Assembly: GCF_015163075.1 (NCBI RefSeq)
Contig: NZ_JADDXU010000007.1
Span: 248,001 to 312,000 of the forward strand
Reading direction: 5' to 3'
Source: Streptomyces justiciae
GTDB lineage: Bacteria > Actinomycetota > Actinomycetes > Streptomycetales > Streptomycetaceae
Length of the DNA stretch: 64,000 nt
Shown here: positions 50,215 to 60,400 of the stretch, in pieces
Layout: every line of letters begins with the position of its first letter
How positions within the stretch are numbered: position 1 is the first letter of the stretch
Notes under the pieces: generated by a model
Databases searched by the model: none
Seen by the model: only the letters and a program-made list of their open reading frames with translations
Told to the model about the DNA's origin: nothing
Translations under genes and position numbers: made by a program

Positions 50215-53200
50215 GTGACCCCCACCACCCCCACGTCACAGGTGCGCTCGGTCTGCTCCTACTGCGGGGTGGGCTGCGGGATCGTGCTGGACATCGGGAT
50301 GGGTCCGGATGGCCGCCGTACCGTCCTGAAGGCCACCGGCGACAAGGCGCACCCGGCGAACGCGGGGCGGCTGTGCACCAAGGGCGCCACCACGGCCGAG
50401 ATGCTCGCCGCGCCGGGCCGGCTGACCACCGCGCTGGTCAGGGACGAGCGGGGCGAGGAGCCGGTGCCCGCCCCGATGGCGGACGCGGTCTCCGAGACGG
50501 CGCGCAGGCTCCGGCAGATCATCGACACGCACGGCCCGGACGCCGTCGCCTTCTACGTGTCCGGGCAGATGAGCCTGGAGGCCCAGTACCTGGCGAACAA
50601 GCTCGCCAAGGGGTTCGTGCGGACGAACCAGATCGAGTCGAACTCCCGGCTGTGCATGGCGAGCGCCGGGGCCGGTTACAAGCTGTCGCTGGGCGCCGAC
50701 GGGCCGCCGGGGTCGTACGAGGACTTCGACCGGGCCGATGTCTTCCTCGTCATCGGCTCGAACACGGCCGACTGCCACCCGATCCTCTTCCTGCGGATGA
50801 TGGAGCGGGTCAAGGCGGGCGCCAAGCTGATCGTCGTCGACCCGCGGCGTACGGCGACCGCGGCGAAGGCCGATCTGTTCCTCCAGGTCAAGCCGGGCAC
50901 CGATCTCGCCCTCCTCAACGGCCTGCTGCACCTGCTCCTCGCCGAGGGCCACACCGACCCCGACTTCATCGCCGCGCACACCGAGGGCTGGGAGGAGATG
51001 CCCGAGTTCCTCGCCGACTACGCGCCCGCGACCGTCGCGGAGATCACGGGCCTGGCCGAGGACGACCTGCGCACCGCCGCCCGGCTGATTGGCTCGGCCA
51101 GTGAGTGGATGAGCCTGTGGACCATGGGCCTCAACCAGTCCACGCACGGCACCTGGAACACCAACGCCCTGGTCAACCTGCACCTCGCCACCGGCGCCAT
51201 CTGCCGCCCCGGCTCCGGCCCGTTCTCCCTCACCGGCCAGCCGAACGCGATGGGCGGCCGCGAGATGGGCTACATGGGCCCCGGCCTCCCCGGCCAGCGG
51301 TCCGTGCTCGTCGACTCCGAACGCGAGTTCATCGAGGACCTCTGGGAGCTGCCGCCGGGCACCGTCCGCAAGGACGGCGTCGGCAAGGGCACGATCGAGA
51401 TGTTCCAGAAGATGGCCGACGGCGAGATCAAGGCCTGCTGGATCATCTGCACCAACCCGGTCGCGTCGGTCGCCAACCGCCGTACCGTCATCGAGGGCCT
51501 GGAGGCCGCCGAGTTCGTCGTCGCGCAGGACGTGTTCACCGACACGGAGACCAACGCGTACGCCGACGTCGTCCTGCCCGGCGCGATGTGGACCGAGGGC
51601 GAGGGCGTCTTCGTCAACAGCGAGCGCAACCTCACCCTCACCGCCCCCGTCGCCGACCCGCCCGGCGAGGCGATGGCGGACTGGCGGATCATCGCGGCCG
51701 TCGCCCGCGAGATGGGGTACGAGAAGGGCTTCTCGTACGACAGCGCCGAGGACGTCTTCGAGGAGATCCGCCGCGCCTGGAACCCCGTCACGGGCTGGGA
51801 CCTGCGCGGGGTGACGTACGAGCGGCTGCGCTCGACCCCCGTGCAGTGGCCGGCCGCCGCCGAGGACGGTCCCGCCCGCAACCCGATCCGGTACGTCGAG
51901 AAAGGCGAGCTCCGCTTCCCGACGCCGACCGGCCGTGCCGTCTTCCACGCCCGCCCGCATCTCCCGCCCGCCGAGCTGCCGGACGACGACTTCCCCTTCG
52001 TCCTCAACACCGGTCGGGTGCAGCACCAGTGGCACACGCTGACCAAGACCGGCAAGGTCGCCAAGCTCAACAAGCTGAACCCCGGGCCGTTCGTGGAACT
52101 GCACCCCGAAGACGCGCGGGCCCTCGGCATCGCCGACGGCGACGGGGTGGAGGTGGCCTCGCGGCGCGGCCGGGCGGTGCTGCCCGCGGTGGTCACCGAC
52201 CGGGTCCGGCCCGGGTGCGTGTTCGCGCCGTTCCACTGGAACGACCTGTTCGGCGAGTATCTGAGCGTCAACGCGGTGACCAGCGACGCCGTCGACCCGA
52301 TCTCCTTCCAGCCCGAGTTCAAGGTGTGCGCGGTGTCGCTGGCGAAGGTCCACGAGCCGGCGCCCGCGGCCGTGGCCGCTCCGGATGTGATCGTCCCGAC
52401 CTCCGTCACGCCCGGCACCGACCCCTTCGGCCTGGCCCCCGCCCCGCCGCCCGTCCTCAGCGCGCAGGAGCGCCTCTACCTCACCGGCTTCCTCGCGGGC
52501 ATCGACTCCGGCGCCCCCGGCGTCCCCGTCCTCCCGCCGGACGCGCCCTTCAGCCCGGACCACGCGCTGTGGGTGAACGGCGTCCTCGCCGGCATGTACT
52601 CACGCTCGACGACGGCACCCCAGGAGCAGCGTCCCGGCCGGGAGATCGTCGTGCTGTGGGCCTCACAGACCGGCAACGCCGAGGACTTCGCCGGCGCGGT
52701 CGCCGACCGGCTCTCGGCGAGCGGCCACCGCGCCACCCTCGTCGGCATGGCCGACACCGACCCCGGCACCCTGCCGAAGGGCGCCGACCTGCTGCTCGTC
52801 ACCAGCACCTTCGGCGACGGCGACGCCCCCGACAACGGCTCCGGCTTCTGGGAGTCGCTGGCCGCCGAGCAGGCCCCGCGCCTGGACGGCGTCCGGTACT
52901 CGGTGCTGGCCTTCGGCGACTCGTCGTACGACGACTTCTGCGGCCACGGCCGCCGCCTGGACGCCCGGCTCAACGAACTGGGCGCGGTCCGCCTAGCCCC
53001 GCGCACGGACTGCGAACCGGACTACGAGCCGACCGCGGACGCCTGGCTGGACCAGGTGCTGTCCGCGCTGAGCACCACCGAGGCACCGCAACAGGCGCCC
53101 CCGAAACCGAAGGCACGCACGGCCAAGCCCGCCCCCACCACGGCTCGTCTCGTCGGCAACCGGCTGCTGAGCCTGCCCGGCGCGAGCAAGGAGGTGCGGC

Positions 53201-54243
53201 GGTTCACCTTCGACACGAGCGGCACGCCCCTGACGTACGAGGCGGGCGACGCGCTCGGCGTCCGCCCGGTCAACTCCCCCGCCCTGGTGGAGGAATGGCT
53301 GGCGGTGACCGGCGTGGACGGATCAACACCCGTATCGATGGCCGGAGTCGACGAGGCAGTTCCGTTCGCCGAGGCCCTGCGCCGCCACCTGGACATCACC
53401 CGCATCACCCCCGACTTCCTCCGCTTCGTAGCCGAACACACCCGTGACGACCGTGAGTTGCGCCGTCTGCTACGCCCGGACAACAAGGACGGTCTGGCGC
53501 AGTGGAGTTGGGGTCGCCAGATGGTCGACGTCCTCGCCGAGCACCCGGTCCGGGCCGGCGCGGCGGACTGGACGACCGTCCTGAAGAAACTCCAACCCCG
53601 CCTGTACTCCATATCGTCGAGCCCGCTGGCCGACCCGCACCTGGTCTCCCTGACCGTCTCCGTGGTCCGGTACGAGAACCTGCACGGCACGCCGCGCGGC
53701 GGGGTCTGCTCCCCGTTCCTCGCGGACGCGGCCCCCGACACCGAGGTGCCGGTCTTCGTGCAGTCCTCCCCGCACTTCCGCCCGCCCGCCGACGCGACCA
53801 CACCCATGATCATGATCGGCCCCGGCACCGGGGTCGCCCCCTTCGTGGGCTTCCTCCAGGAGCGCCGAGCACTCGGCCACCGCGCCCCCAACTGGCTGTT
53901 CTTCGGCGAACAGCACCGCGCCAGCGACTTCTACTACGAGCAAGAGCTGACCGAACTCCTGGCCGAGGGCACCCTGGCCCGCCTCGACACCGCCTTCTCC
54001 CGCGACCAGCGCCAGAAGGTCTACGTCCAGGACCGGATGCGCGAACACGGCCCCGAGCTGTGGCGCTGGCTCCAGGACGGCGCCCACTTCTACGTCTGCG
54101 GCGACGCCTCCCGCATGGCCAAGGACGTGGACCGGGCCCTGAGGGACATCGCGGTCACACACGGCGGCCTGACCGAGGACGAGGCGACGGCGTACGTGAA
54201 GCAGCTGGCCACGGCCAAGCGATATGTACGGGATGTCTACTGA
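50215..54243 (+). CDS. Assimilatory nitrate reductase fused to a CysJ-like NADPH flavoprotein
   Basis: A 1342-residue fusion. Residues 1-~715 are a molybdopterin bis-MGD nitrate reductase with N-terminal [4Fe-4S] ligands C14, C17, C21 and C54, S-R-L-C-M-A-S-A and a C-terminal Q-H-Q-W-H-T-L-T-K-T-G-K domain. A linker with a BFD-lacking E-R-L-Y-L-T-G-F-L-A-G motif follows, then flavodoxin (about 809-945; W-A-S-Q-T-G-N-A-E), FAD domain (R-L-Y-S-I-S-S-S) and NADPH domain (M-I-G-P-G-T-G-V-A-P-F) ending in V-R-D-V-Y. Electrons from NADPH would thus reach Mo in one polypeptide. The GTG at 50215 follows GAGGAAGGG; an ATG at 50134 is less likely. Confidence 0.93.
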   Translation: MTPTTPTSQVRSVCSYCGVGCGIVLDIGMGPDGRRTVLKATGDKAHPANAGRLCTKGATTAEMLAAPGRLTTALVRDERGEEPVPAPMADAVSETARRLRQIIDTHGPDAVAFYVSGQMSLEAQYLANKLAKGFVRTNQIESNSRLCMASAGAGYKLSLGADGPPGSYEDFDRADVFLVIGSNTADCHPILFLRMMERVKAGAKLIVVDPRRTATAAKADLFLQVKPGTDLALLNGLLHLLLAEGHTDPDFIAAHTEGWEEMPEFLADYAPATVAEITGLAEDDLRTAARLIGSASEWMSLWTMGLNQSTHGTWNTNALVNLHLATGAICRPGSGPFSLTGQPNAMGGREMGYMGPGLPGQRSVLVDSEREFIEDLWELPPGTVRKDGVGKGTIEMFQKMADGEIKACWIICTNPVASVANRRTVIEGLEAAEFVVAQDVFTDTETNAYADVVLPGAMWTEGEGVFVNSERNLTLTAPVADPPGEAMADWRIIAAVAREMGYEKGFSYDSAEDVFEEIRRAWNPVTGWDLRGVTYERLRSTPVQWPAAAEDGPARNPIRYVEKGELRFPTPTGRAVFHARPHLPPAELPDDDFPFVLNTGRVQHQWHTLTKTGKVAKLNKLNPGPFVELHPEDARALGIADGDGVEVASRRGRAVLPAVVTDRVRPGCVFAPFHWNDLFGEYLSVNAVTSDAVDPISFQPEFKVCAVSLAKVHEPAPAAVAAPDVIVPTSVTPGTDPFGLAPAPPPVLSAQERLYLTGFLAGIDSGAPGVPVLPPDAPFSPDHALWVNGVLAGMYSRSTTAPQEQRPGREIVVLWASQTGNAEDFAGAVADRLSASGHRATLVGMADTDPGTLPKGADLLLVTSTFGDGDAPDNGSGFWESLAAEQAPRLDGVRYSVLAFGDSSYDDFCGHGRRLDARLNELGAVRLAPRTDCEPDYEPTADAWLDQVLSALSTTEAPQQAPPKPKARTAKPAPTTARLVGNRLLSLPGASKEVRRFTFDTSGTPLTYEAGDALGVRPVNSPALVEEWLAVTGVDGSTPVSMAGVDEAVPFAEALRRHLDITRITPDFLRFVAEHTRDDRELRRLLRPDNKDGLAQWSWGRQMVDVLAEHPVRAGAADWTTVLKKLQPRLYSISSSPLADPHLVSLTVSVVRYENLHGTPRGGVCSPFLADAAPDTEVPVFVQSSPHFRPPADATTPMIMIGPGTGVAPFVGFLQERRALGHRAPNWLFFGEQHRASDFYYEQELTELLAEGTLARLDTAFSRDQRQKVYVQDRMREHGPELWRWLQDGAHFYVCGDASRMAKDVDRALRDIAVTHGGLTEDEATAYVKQLATAKRYVRDVY

Positions 54244-54324
54244 CCGCACTTTTTACCGGTCTCACACCGGACTCTTCACCTCCGCCACCACCCCCCTCAC
54301 CGGGCACGATTACGTTCTCGTGCC

Positions 54325-56058
54325 GTGCACTTGGCAGACACGAAGCCGGTGACACCCGGCCGGCGGACGCAGTCGGCGGTGTCCGCCGCCCCGGAACCCA
54401 CGGCGTCAGATCCTCCGGCGCAATGGCACCGCGTCCTCACCCTCCTCGCCGACATCAGCCTGTTCATCGGCACGCGCGCGGTGTGGACGCAGGCGGCCTC
54501 GCACCGACCGACGGTGGCCGCGGTCATCTCGGTCTGTTACGCCTCGATCCTGATCTGCGGCGTCCTGACCCTGACCGTCCGCAGTCGGCGCTCCCTGGCC
54601 CGTCTGGACCTGCTGATCCTGCTGACGGCGGTGACCCTGACGCTGTGCGCCTGGGTGCTGCTCCACCAGGGCAGCGACGAGGCCCAGTTGACGACCCAGG
54701 CGGCCAAGGAACTGGCCGCGGGCCATCCGATGTACGGCAGGCCCTGGCCCTGGCTGTTCGGCCGCACGGTCGCCCTCACGCCCACGGTCACCGGCACCTA
54801 CGACCTGACGTACGGCTACCCCCCGCTCGCCCCGCTCCTGACCGCCCCCCTCCTCGGCCTGGGCCACGGCGCGGCCCCCGCGACGGCGGTGAGCACGGCC
54901 GCACTGATCGCCGGAGCCATCACTCTCTGGCGGATGCTGCCGACGCCTTGGCGCCCGGCGGCGACCATGGTCTTCCTGGGCTTCGGAATCCTCCCCCAGT
55001 ACGCCCGTCTCGGTTACCCGGCGATCGTCGGCCTGGCCCTGCTGGTCCCGGTGGTCGTGGCCTGGCCGCGCATCGGACAGGGCGGCCGGCTGGGCGCGTC
55101 CGGCGTGGCAAGGGCGGCCTGCTTGGGCGCGGCCTGCGCCGCACAGCAACTCCCGTGGTTCCTGGCCCCGTTCCTCCTGGCCGGCCTCTACGCCGTACGC
55201 CGAGGCGAACTGGGCCCGCGCCCGGCGGCCCTGCTCGTCCTCCGCTTCACCGGCATCGCGGCCACGGCATGGCTCCTGCTCAACACGTACTTCATCGTGA
55301 GCGAACCGGCCGCCTGGCTGGACGGCATCGCCCTCCCCCTCACCCAGGGGGCGGTGCTGCACGGCCAGGGCCTGGTGGACGTGTCCTTGTACCTCACGAA
55401 CGGCAGCGACCGTCTCGACTGGTACTCCCACGCCAGCCTGCTGCTGGCGGCGGGCCTTCTCGCCGTCTTCGTGCTCTTCATCCGCCGCCTGGGCCCCACG
55501 GCGACGGTCCTGCCCTGGTGCGCCTTCTTCCTCGCAACGCGCTCGCAGGACGGCTACTACCTGATGATGACGCCGCTGTGGCTGGCGTCGGCGATCACGG
55601 CACCGACGTCGGAGTTCACGCAGGCCTGGCAGCCCCGCCTGGGCACCCACCGCACCCGGATCACCATCGCCACCGTGGCCCTCGTCCCGGCCCTGCTGGC
55701 TGCCACGCTCGCGGCAACGGGCGAACCGCCCCTCCGCATGCAGGTCACGACACTGCACCGCGCCCGCCCGGTCACGGCCTCCCGCCTGCACCTGACGGTG
55801 ACGAACACATCCGGGACGGCCCTGAAGCCCCACTTCATGCTCACCACGGGCCAGGGCATGAGCCGTTACTGGCGCATCGTGCGCGGCCCGAAGACCCTCC
55901 CGCCCCACACCACGGCGAGCTACGACCTCGGGCCGCCCTCCACCCCGTACGGCGGCCGGTACGTCATCCCCAGACCCGGCAGGCATCTGCGACTGCGCGC
56001 CTTCACGGCCGCCCCCCAGACCCTGTCGACCACGTACGTCAGCTTGCCGCCCTCGTGA
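54325..56058 (+). CDS. Polytopic membrane protein, glycosyltransferase-87/ArnT-like
   Basis: A 577-residue integral membrane protein. About eleven hydrophobic helices run between residues 35 and 470, with an early extracytoplasmic loop bearing Q-G-S-D-E-A-Q-L and G-H-P-M-Y-G-R-P-W-P-W, reminiscent of polyprenol-dependent GT-C glycosyltransferases; a C-terminal beta-rich soluble part of ~110 residues includes L-H-L-T-V-T-N-T-S-G-T-A. I cannot assign a substrate. The GTG at 54325 is the first plausible start. It ends just inside the stop region of the convergent YceI gene (20-bp overlap). Confidence 0.72.
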   Translation: MHLADTKPVTPGRRTQSAVSAAPEPTASDPPAQWHRVLTLLADISLFIGTRAVWTQAASHRPTVAAVISVCYASILICGVLTLTVRSRRSLARLDLLILLTAVTLTLCAWVLLHQGSDEAQLTTQAAKELAAGHPMYGRPWPWLFGRTVALTPTVTGTYDLTYGYPPLAPLLTAPLLGLGHGAAPATAVSTAALIAGAITLWRMLPTPWRPAATMVFLGFGILPQYARLGYPAIVGLALLVPVVVAWPRIGQGGRLGASGVARAACLGAACAAQQLPWFLAPFLLAGLYAVRRGELGPRPAALLVLRFTGIAATAWLLLNTYFIVSEPAAWLDGIALPLTQGAVLHGQGLVDVSLYLTNGSDRLDWYSHASLLLAAGLLAVFVLFIRRLGPTATVLPWCAFFLATRSQDGYYLMMTPLWLASAITAPTSEFTQAWQPRLGTHRTRITIATVALVPALLAATLAATGEPPLRMQVTTLHRARPVTASRLHLTVTNTSGTALKPHFMLTTGQGMSRYWRIVRGPKTLPPHTTASYDLGPPSTPYGGRYVIPRPGRHLRLRAFTAAPQTLSTTYVSLPPS

Positions 56059-56554
56059 ACCGGAGGGTCGCGGAGACCATGGTGAGGCCGCGGATCATGC
56101 CCAGCTGGTTCCAGCCCATGCCGAAGTGCTCTCGGTCCACGGAGAACTCGGCGTCGAGAGTGAGCGCGTCGGCGTCCGCGCCCACGAGCCTGGCGGTGAA
56201 GGACTGCGGACGGCTGATGCCACGCACGGTCAGCTGACCGATCACATGAACCTTCTCCCCGTCACGCAGCTCGGCGCTGCGCACTGCGAAGGTGATCTCG
56301 GGGTGGTTCTCGGCGTCGAAGAAGTCGGCGCTCTTCAGGTGCGTGTCCCGCTTGGCGTTCTTGGTGTCCAGGGAGGCGACGTCCAGCGTCAGCGTGCCCA
56401 CGGCGGACCCGTCGGCCCGCACCTCGCCCTGCCCGTGCACGGCACCGAAGGTGCCCTTCACGGTCACCAGGTTCCACATGGTCTTGTGCTTGATCCCGAC
56501 GGTCGAGGCGGCGGCGTCGAGCTGCCAGGTCCCGGTTTCCACGGCAACGGTCAT
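56039..56554 (-). CDS. YceI-family lipocalin-like protein
   Basis: A 171-residue cytosolic YceI protein (no signal peptide): W-Q-L-D-A-A-A-S-T-V-G-I-K-H near the N-terminus, K-S-A-D-F-F-D-A-E-N-H-P and a closing L-R-F-T-R strand. The fold is an extended lipocalin-like barrel that binds polyprenoid chains or amides; its role in Streptomyces is unclear. It is divergent from a MarR gene with two TCCAAA-type operators between, so the MarR protein probably represses it. Confidence 0.9.
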   Translation of the reverse strand: MTVAVETGTWQLDAAASTVGIKHKTMWNLVTVKGTFGAVHGQGEVRADGSAVGTLTLDVASLDTKNAKRDTHLKSADFFDAENHPEITFAVRSAELRDGEKVHVIGQLTVRGISRPQSFTARLVGADADALTLDAEFSVDREHFGMGWNQLGMIRGLTMVSATLRFTRAAS

Positions 56555-56580
56555 GGTCTCTCACTCCTGCTATCCAGTAG

Positions 56581-56628
56581 TCCAAATTTGGATGATGAAG
56601 TCACCGTAGCCGCTAATCCAAAATTGAA
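56581..56628. promoter_or_regulatory. MarR-type operators between YceI and MarR genes
   Basis: TCCAAATTTGGA at 56581-56592 is a perfect palindrome, and TCCAAAATTGAA at 56617-56628 is a 10/12 copy 36 bp away. AT-rich runs of this kind are otherwise rare in the window. Both promoters of the divergent pair lie here. Confidence 0.75.
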
Positions 56629-56648
56629 CAACAGATACACTGGAACCC

Positions 56649-57158
56649 ATGGCCGCCGACTCCACCCCCTCCGACCACTCCGACTGCCCCTCCTCCACAG
56701 GTGACGGACTGCTCCCCCCGGAGCTGCACGCGTGGATGCTGATGCTGGCCGCGACCGGGGCCGTCGAGCAGGAGCTGCGTTCCGTGGTCAAGAAGCGGCT
56801 GGACGTCTCCCACGACGAGTTCCTGATCCTGTGCCTGCTGGCCGGACACCCCGGCGAGGCCCTGCGCATGACCCGCGTCGCCGAGCTCCTGGGCCGCCCC
56901 AAGACCCGCCTCACCTACCAGATCGCCTGCCTCCAGCACGCGGGCCTGGTCACCCGCCAGTCCGTCTGCGGCGACAAACGAGGCGTGGAGGTGGCCCTCA
57001 CGGAAAAGGCCCGGGCACTACTGAAGGACGCCTCGGCAACCTTGGCCGACACAGTCAAGGAAGGCCTGTCCCGCTTCATGGGCCCGGCCCAGTGCGAGGC
57101 GATGCGCGCACTGATGCCGGAGGCGACACCAGAGCACCCGGTCACGCCGGGGACGTAG
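56649..57158 (+). CDS. MarR-family transcriptional regulator
   Basis: A 169-residue winged-helix regulator. The HTH is in A-L-R-M-T-R-V-A-E-L-L-G-R-P-K-T-R-L-T-Y-Q-I, the wing in K-R-G-V-E-V-A-L-T-E-K-A. MarR proteins bind palindromes and release on phenolics, oxidants or lipids. Next to a YceI gene these regulators commonly act as its repressor and their own. The first ~30 residues are unusually Ser/Asp-rich; an internal start is possible. Confidence 0.88.
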   Translation: MAADSTPSDHSDCPSSTGDGLLPPELHAWMLMLAATGAVEQELRSVVKKRLDVSHDEFLILCLLAGHPGEALRMTRVAELLGRPKTRLTYQIACLQHAGLVTRQSVCGDKRGVEVALTEKARALLKDASATLADTVKEGLSRFMGPAQCEAMRALMPEATPEHPVTPGT

Positions 57159-57244
57159 AGACCCTCTGTCCCCAATCCCACAGCACAGGCCCACCAAGTC
57201 CCACTGTCTGCGGGCCACCGGCCGGGAGGGAGCCGTAGGGGCGC

Positions 57245-57312
57245 GCCGGTGTCGAGAGCGCGAACGCGCGGAGGCCCGAAGGGTTGAGCACGATCGCGCT
57301 CTCGACACCGGC
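57245..57312. repeat. Perfect 19-bp inverted repeat with structured 30-nt loop
   Basis: GCCGGTGTCGAGAGCGCGA (57245-57263) and its exact complement (57294-57312) enclose a loop with CCC-GAA-GGG. A further small hairpin GCC-CCGAA-GGC follows at 57319-57329. It may terminate the MarR transcript, but its size and mosaic of small hairpins are closer to a dispersed structural element or small RNA. No gene is supported in 57159-57420. Confidence 0.7.
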
Positions 57313-57420
57313 TGAGAGCGCCCCGAAGGCGACCGACCCAGATATTCAGCACGCCGGCTGCAGGAGGCGCCTTCTCAGCGCACCGAACTGCAAGGGCCGT
57401 AACGTGGGTACCCGTCCCGC

Positions 57421-60400
57421 ATGTCCACCCTGGAATCAGCCCTCCACCACCGCGTAGACGGCGAGGTCCGCTTCGACGCCGGTTCGCGGGCCGCCTACTC
57501 CACGGACGCCTCCAACTTCCGTCAGACCCCGATCGGCGTGGTGGTCCCCCGTACCCCCGAGGCCGCGGCCGAGGCCGTGGCCGTCGCCCGCGAGTACGAC
57601 GCCCCCGTGCTCTCCCGGGGCGGCGGCACCAGCCTCGCCGGCCAGTGCACGAACACCGCGATAGTCATCGACTGGTCGAAGTACTGCCATCGCGTCGAAT
57701 CCGTGGATCCCAAGGCCCGCACCTGCATAGTCCAGCCCGGCATAGTCCTGGACGACCTCAACCGCCAACTGGCCCCCACCGGCCTCCGCTTCGGCCCGGA
57801 ACCCGCCACGCACGCCAACTGCACGATCGGCGGCATGATCGGCAACAACTCCTGCGGCGCCACGGCCCAGGCGCACGGCAAGGTCGTGGACAACATCGCC
57901 CGCCTGGAGGTGCTGCTCTACGACGGCACCCGGTTCTGGTGCGGGGCGACCAGCGACGACGAGTACGCGGCCATCGAGCGCCAGGGCGACCTCCGCGCCA
58001 CCCTGTACCGCCGCCTTCGCACTCTCCGCGACACCCACGCCGACGAGATCCGCCACCGCTTCCCGGACATCCCCCGCCGTGTCTCCGGCTACAACCTGGA
58101 CTCGCTCCTCCCGGAGCACGGTTTCGACGTCGCCGGCCTGCTGGTCGGCAGCGAGTCGACGCTGGTGACCGTCCTGCGCGCCGAACTCAAACTGGTACCG
58201 GTCGTCAAAGAGCAGACGCTCGTAGTCCTCGGCTTCCCGGACATCGACACGGCCGCGGACGCCGTACCGGAGATCCTGCCGTACGAGCCGATCGCCCTGG
58301 AGGGAGTCGACTCGCGGCTGATCCGGGACGAGCGGATCAAGCATCTCAACCCGAAGGCACGGGCCCAACTCCCGGAGGGCAACGCCTATTTGATGGTCCA
58401 GTTCGGCGGGGAGACCGTCGAGGAGTCTGACGAGCACGCGCACCGGATGCTGGACGGGCTGCACGAGTCCGAGCACGATCCCAAGGTCGCGTTCTTCGAC
58501 GACCCTTCCCATGAAGAGGAGTTGTGGCAGGTCCGCGAGGCCGGTCTCGGCGCGACCGCGCACATCCCGGGCCACCCCGACACCTTCGAGGGCTGGGAGG
58601 ACTCTGCGGTCCCGCCGGACCGGCTCGGCGAGTATCTGCGCCGACTGCGGCGCCTGTACGAGGAGTTCGGGTATCTGAGCGACACCGGCCCGAGCCTGTA
58701 CGGCCACTTCGGGCACGGCTGTGTGCACACCCGCATCCCCTTCGACCTGTACTCCGCGGACGGGGTGGCCGCGTACCGCAGGTTCATGGAGCGGGCCGCC
58801 GATCTGGTGGCGGAGTTCGGCGGTTCGTTCTCCGGTGAGCACGGGGACGGGCAGAGCCGGGGCGAGCTGCTGCCCAGGATGTTCGGGGAGCAACTGGTCA
58901 GCGCCTTCAACGAGTTGAAGGGCGCCTTCGACCCGCTCAACCGTATGAACCCCGGGAAGGTCGTGGCGCCGTACCGCCTCGACGAGAACCTCCGCCTCGG
59001 CGGCGACTGGGCCCCGTACGCGCCTCGGGACCTGCACTTCCAGTTCCCGGACGACGGCGGCTCGCTCGCGGAGGCCGCCAACCGGTGCGTGGGCGTGGGC
59101 AAATGCCGCCAACTCACCTCCGAAGGCTCGGTGATGTGTCCGTCGTACCAGGTCACGCGGGAGGAGGAGCATTCCACGCGCGGCCGGGCCCGGCTGCTGT
59201 TCGAGATGCTCGACGGTCATGGCGACAGCGCGATCCAGGACGGTTGGCGTTCGCAGGCGGTGCATGACGCGCTCGACCTGTGTCTGGCCTGCAAGGGCTG
59301 CAAGCGGGACTGTCCGGCCGACGTCGACATGGCGACGTACAAGGCGGAGTTCCTGTCCCACCACTACGAGGGCCGCTGGTGGCGCAGGCCGCGAGCGCAT
59401 CTCTCGATGGGCTGGCTGCCGATGCTCGCGCAGGCGGTGGGCCGCTCCCGCCTGGCCCCGGCCGTGAACGCCCTCACCCACACACCGCTCCTCTCGGCAG
59501 CGGCCGTGACCGTGGCCGGTGTCGAGAACCGGGAGCTGCCGCTGTTCGCCGGCGAGACGCTCCAGCAGTGGTTCGCGCACCATGAGCCGTACGGCGACGG
59601 CGCGCGCGGGAGCGTCCTGCTGTGGCCGGACACTTTCACCAACCACTTCCATCCGCACGTCGGCCGGGCCGCGGTGGCGCTCCTGGAACACGCGGGCTGG
59701 CGGGTGGAGTTGCCCACCGAGCCGCTGTGCTGCGGACTGACCTGGATCTCCACCGGGCAACTCGGCGTCGCCGAGCGGGTGTTGGGCCGTACCGTACGGC
59801 AACTCGCGCCGCATGTGCGGGACGGCGGGCTGGTGGTCGTGCTCGAACCGAGCTGTGCGGCGGTGTTCCGGTCGGACGCGCACGACCTGTTCCCCGGCGA
59901 CCGGGACGTACGGCGGCTGCGCGACCGGACGGTGACGCTCGCCGAGCTGCTGACCGAGCACTCCCCCGGCTACGAACCCCCGCAGGTCCCGGAGCGGTCC
60001 GCGCACGCCCTGGCGCAGGTGCACTGCCATCAGCACGCGGTCCTGGGCTGGGACGCCGACGCCGAACTGCTGCGCCGGGCCGGTGTCGACACCGAGCGGC
60101 TGGACTCCGGATGCTGCGGGCTGGCCGGGAACTTCGGCTTCGAGCCGGGGCATCTCGACGTCAGCGAGGCGTGCGCGGAACGCGTGCTGCTGCCGAGACT
60201 GCGGGACGCGGCACCGGAGACGGTGGTGCTGGCCGACGGCTTCAGCTGCCGCACCCAGGTGGCCGAGTTCGACAGCGGCGGCCACGAGGGTGTCCACCTC
60301 GCGGAGCTGCTGGCGGTGGGGCTGCCGGGCGGGGACGGTGCCGCGTACGGCAGCGCGTACGGTGTGGCCCCGGACGCCCGCCCCGCACCTCCGGGCCGCC

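Noticed and set aside
57245..57420. tRNA or rRNA gene in the structured intergenic region
   Set aside because: No cloverleaf, anticodon arm, T-loop GTTCGA-type sequence or CCA end could be placed.
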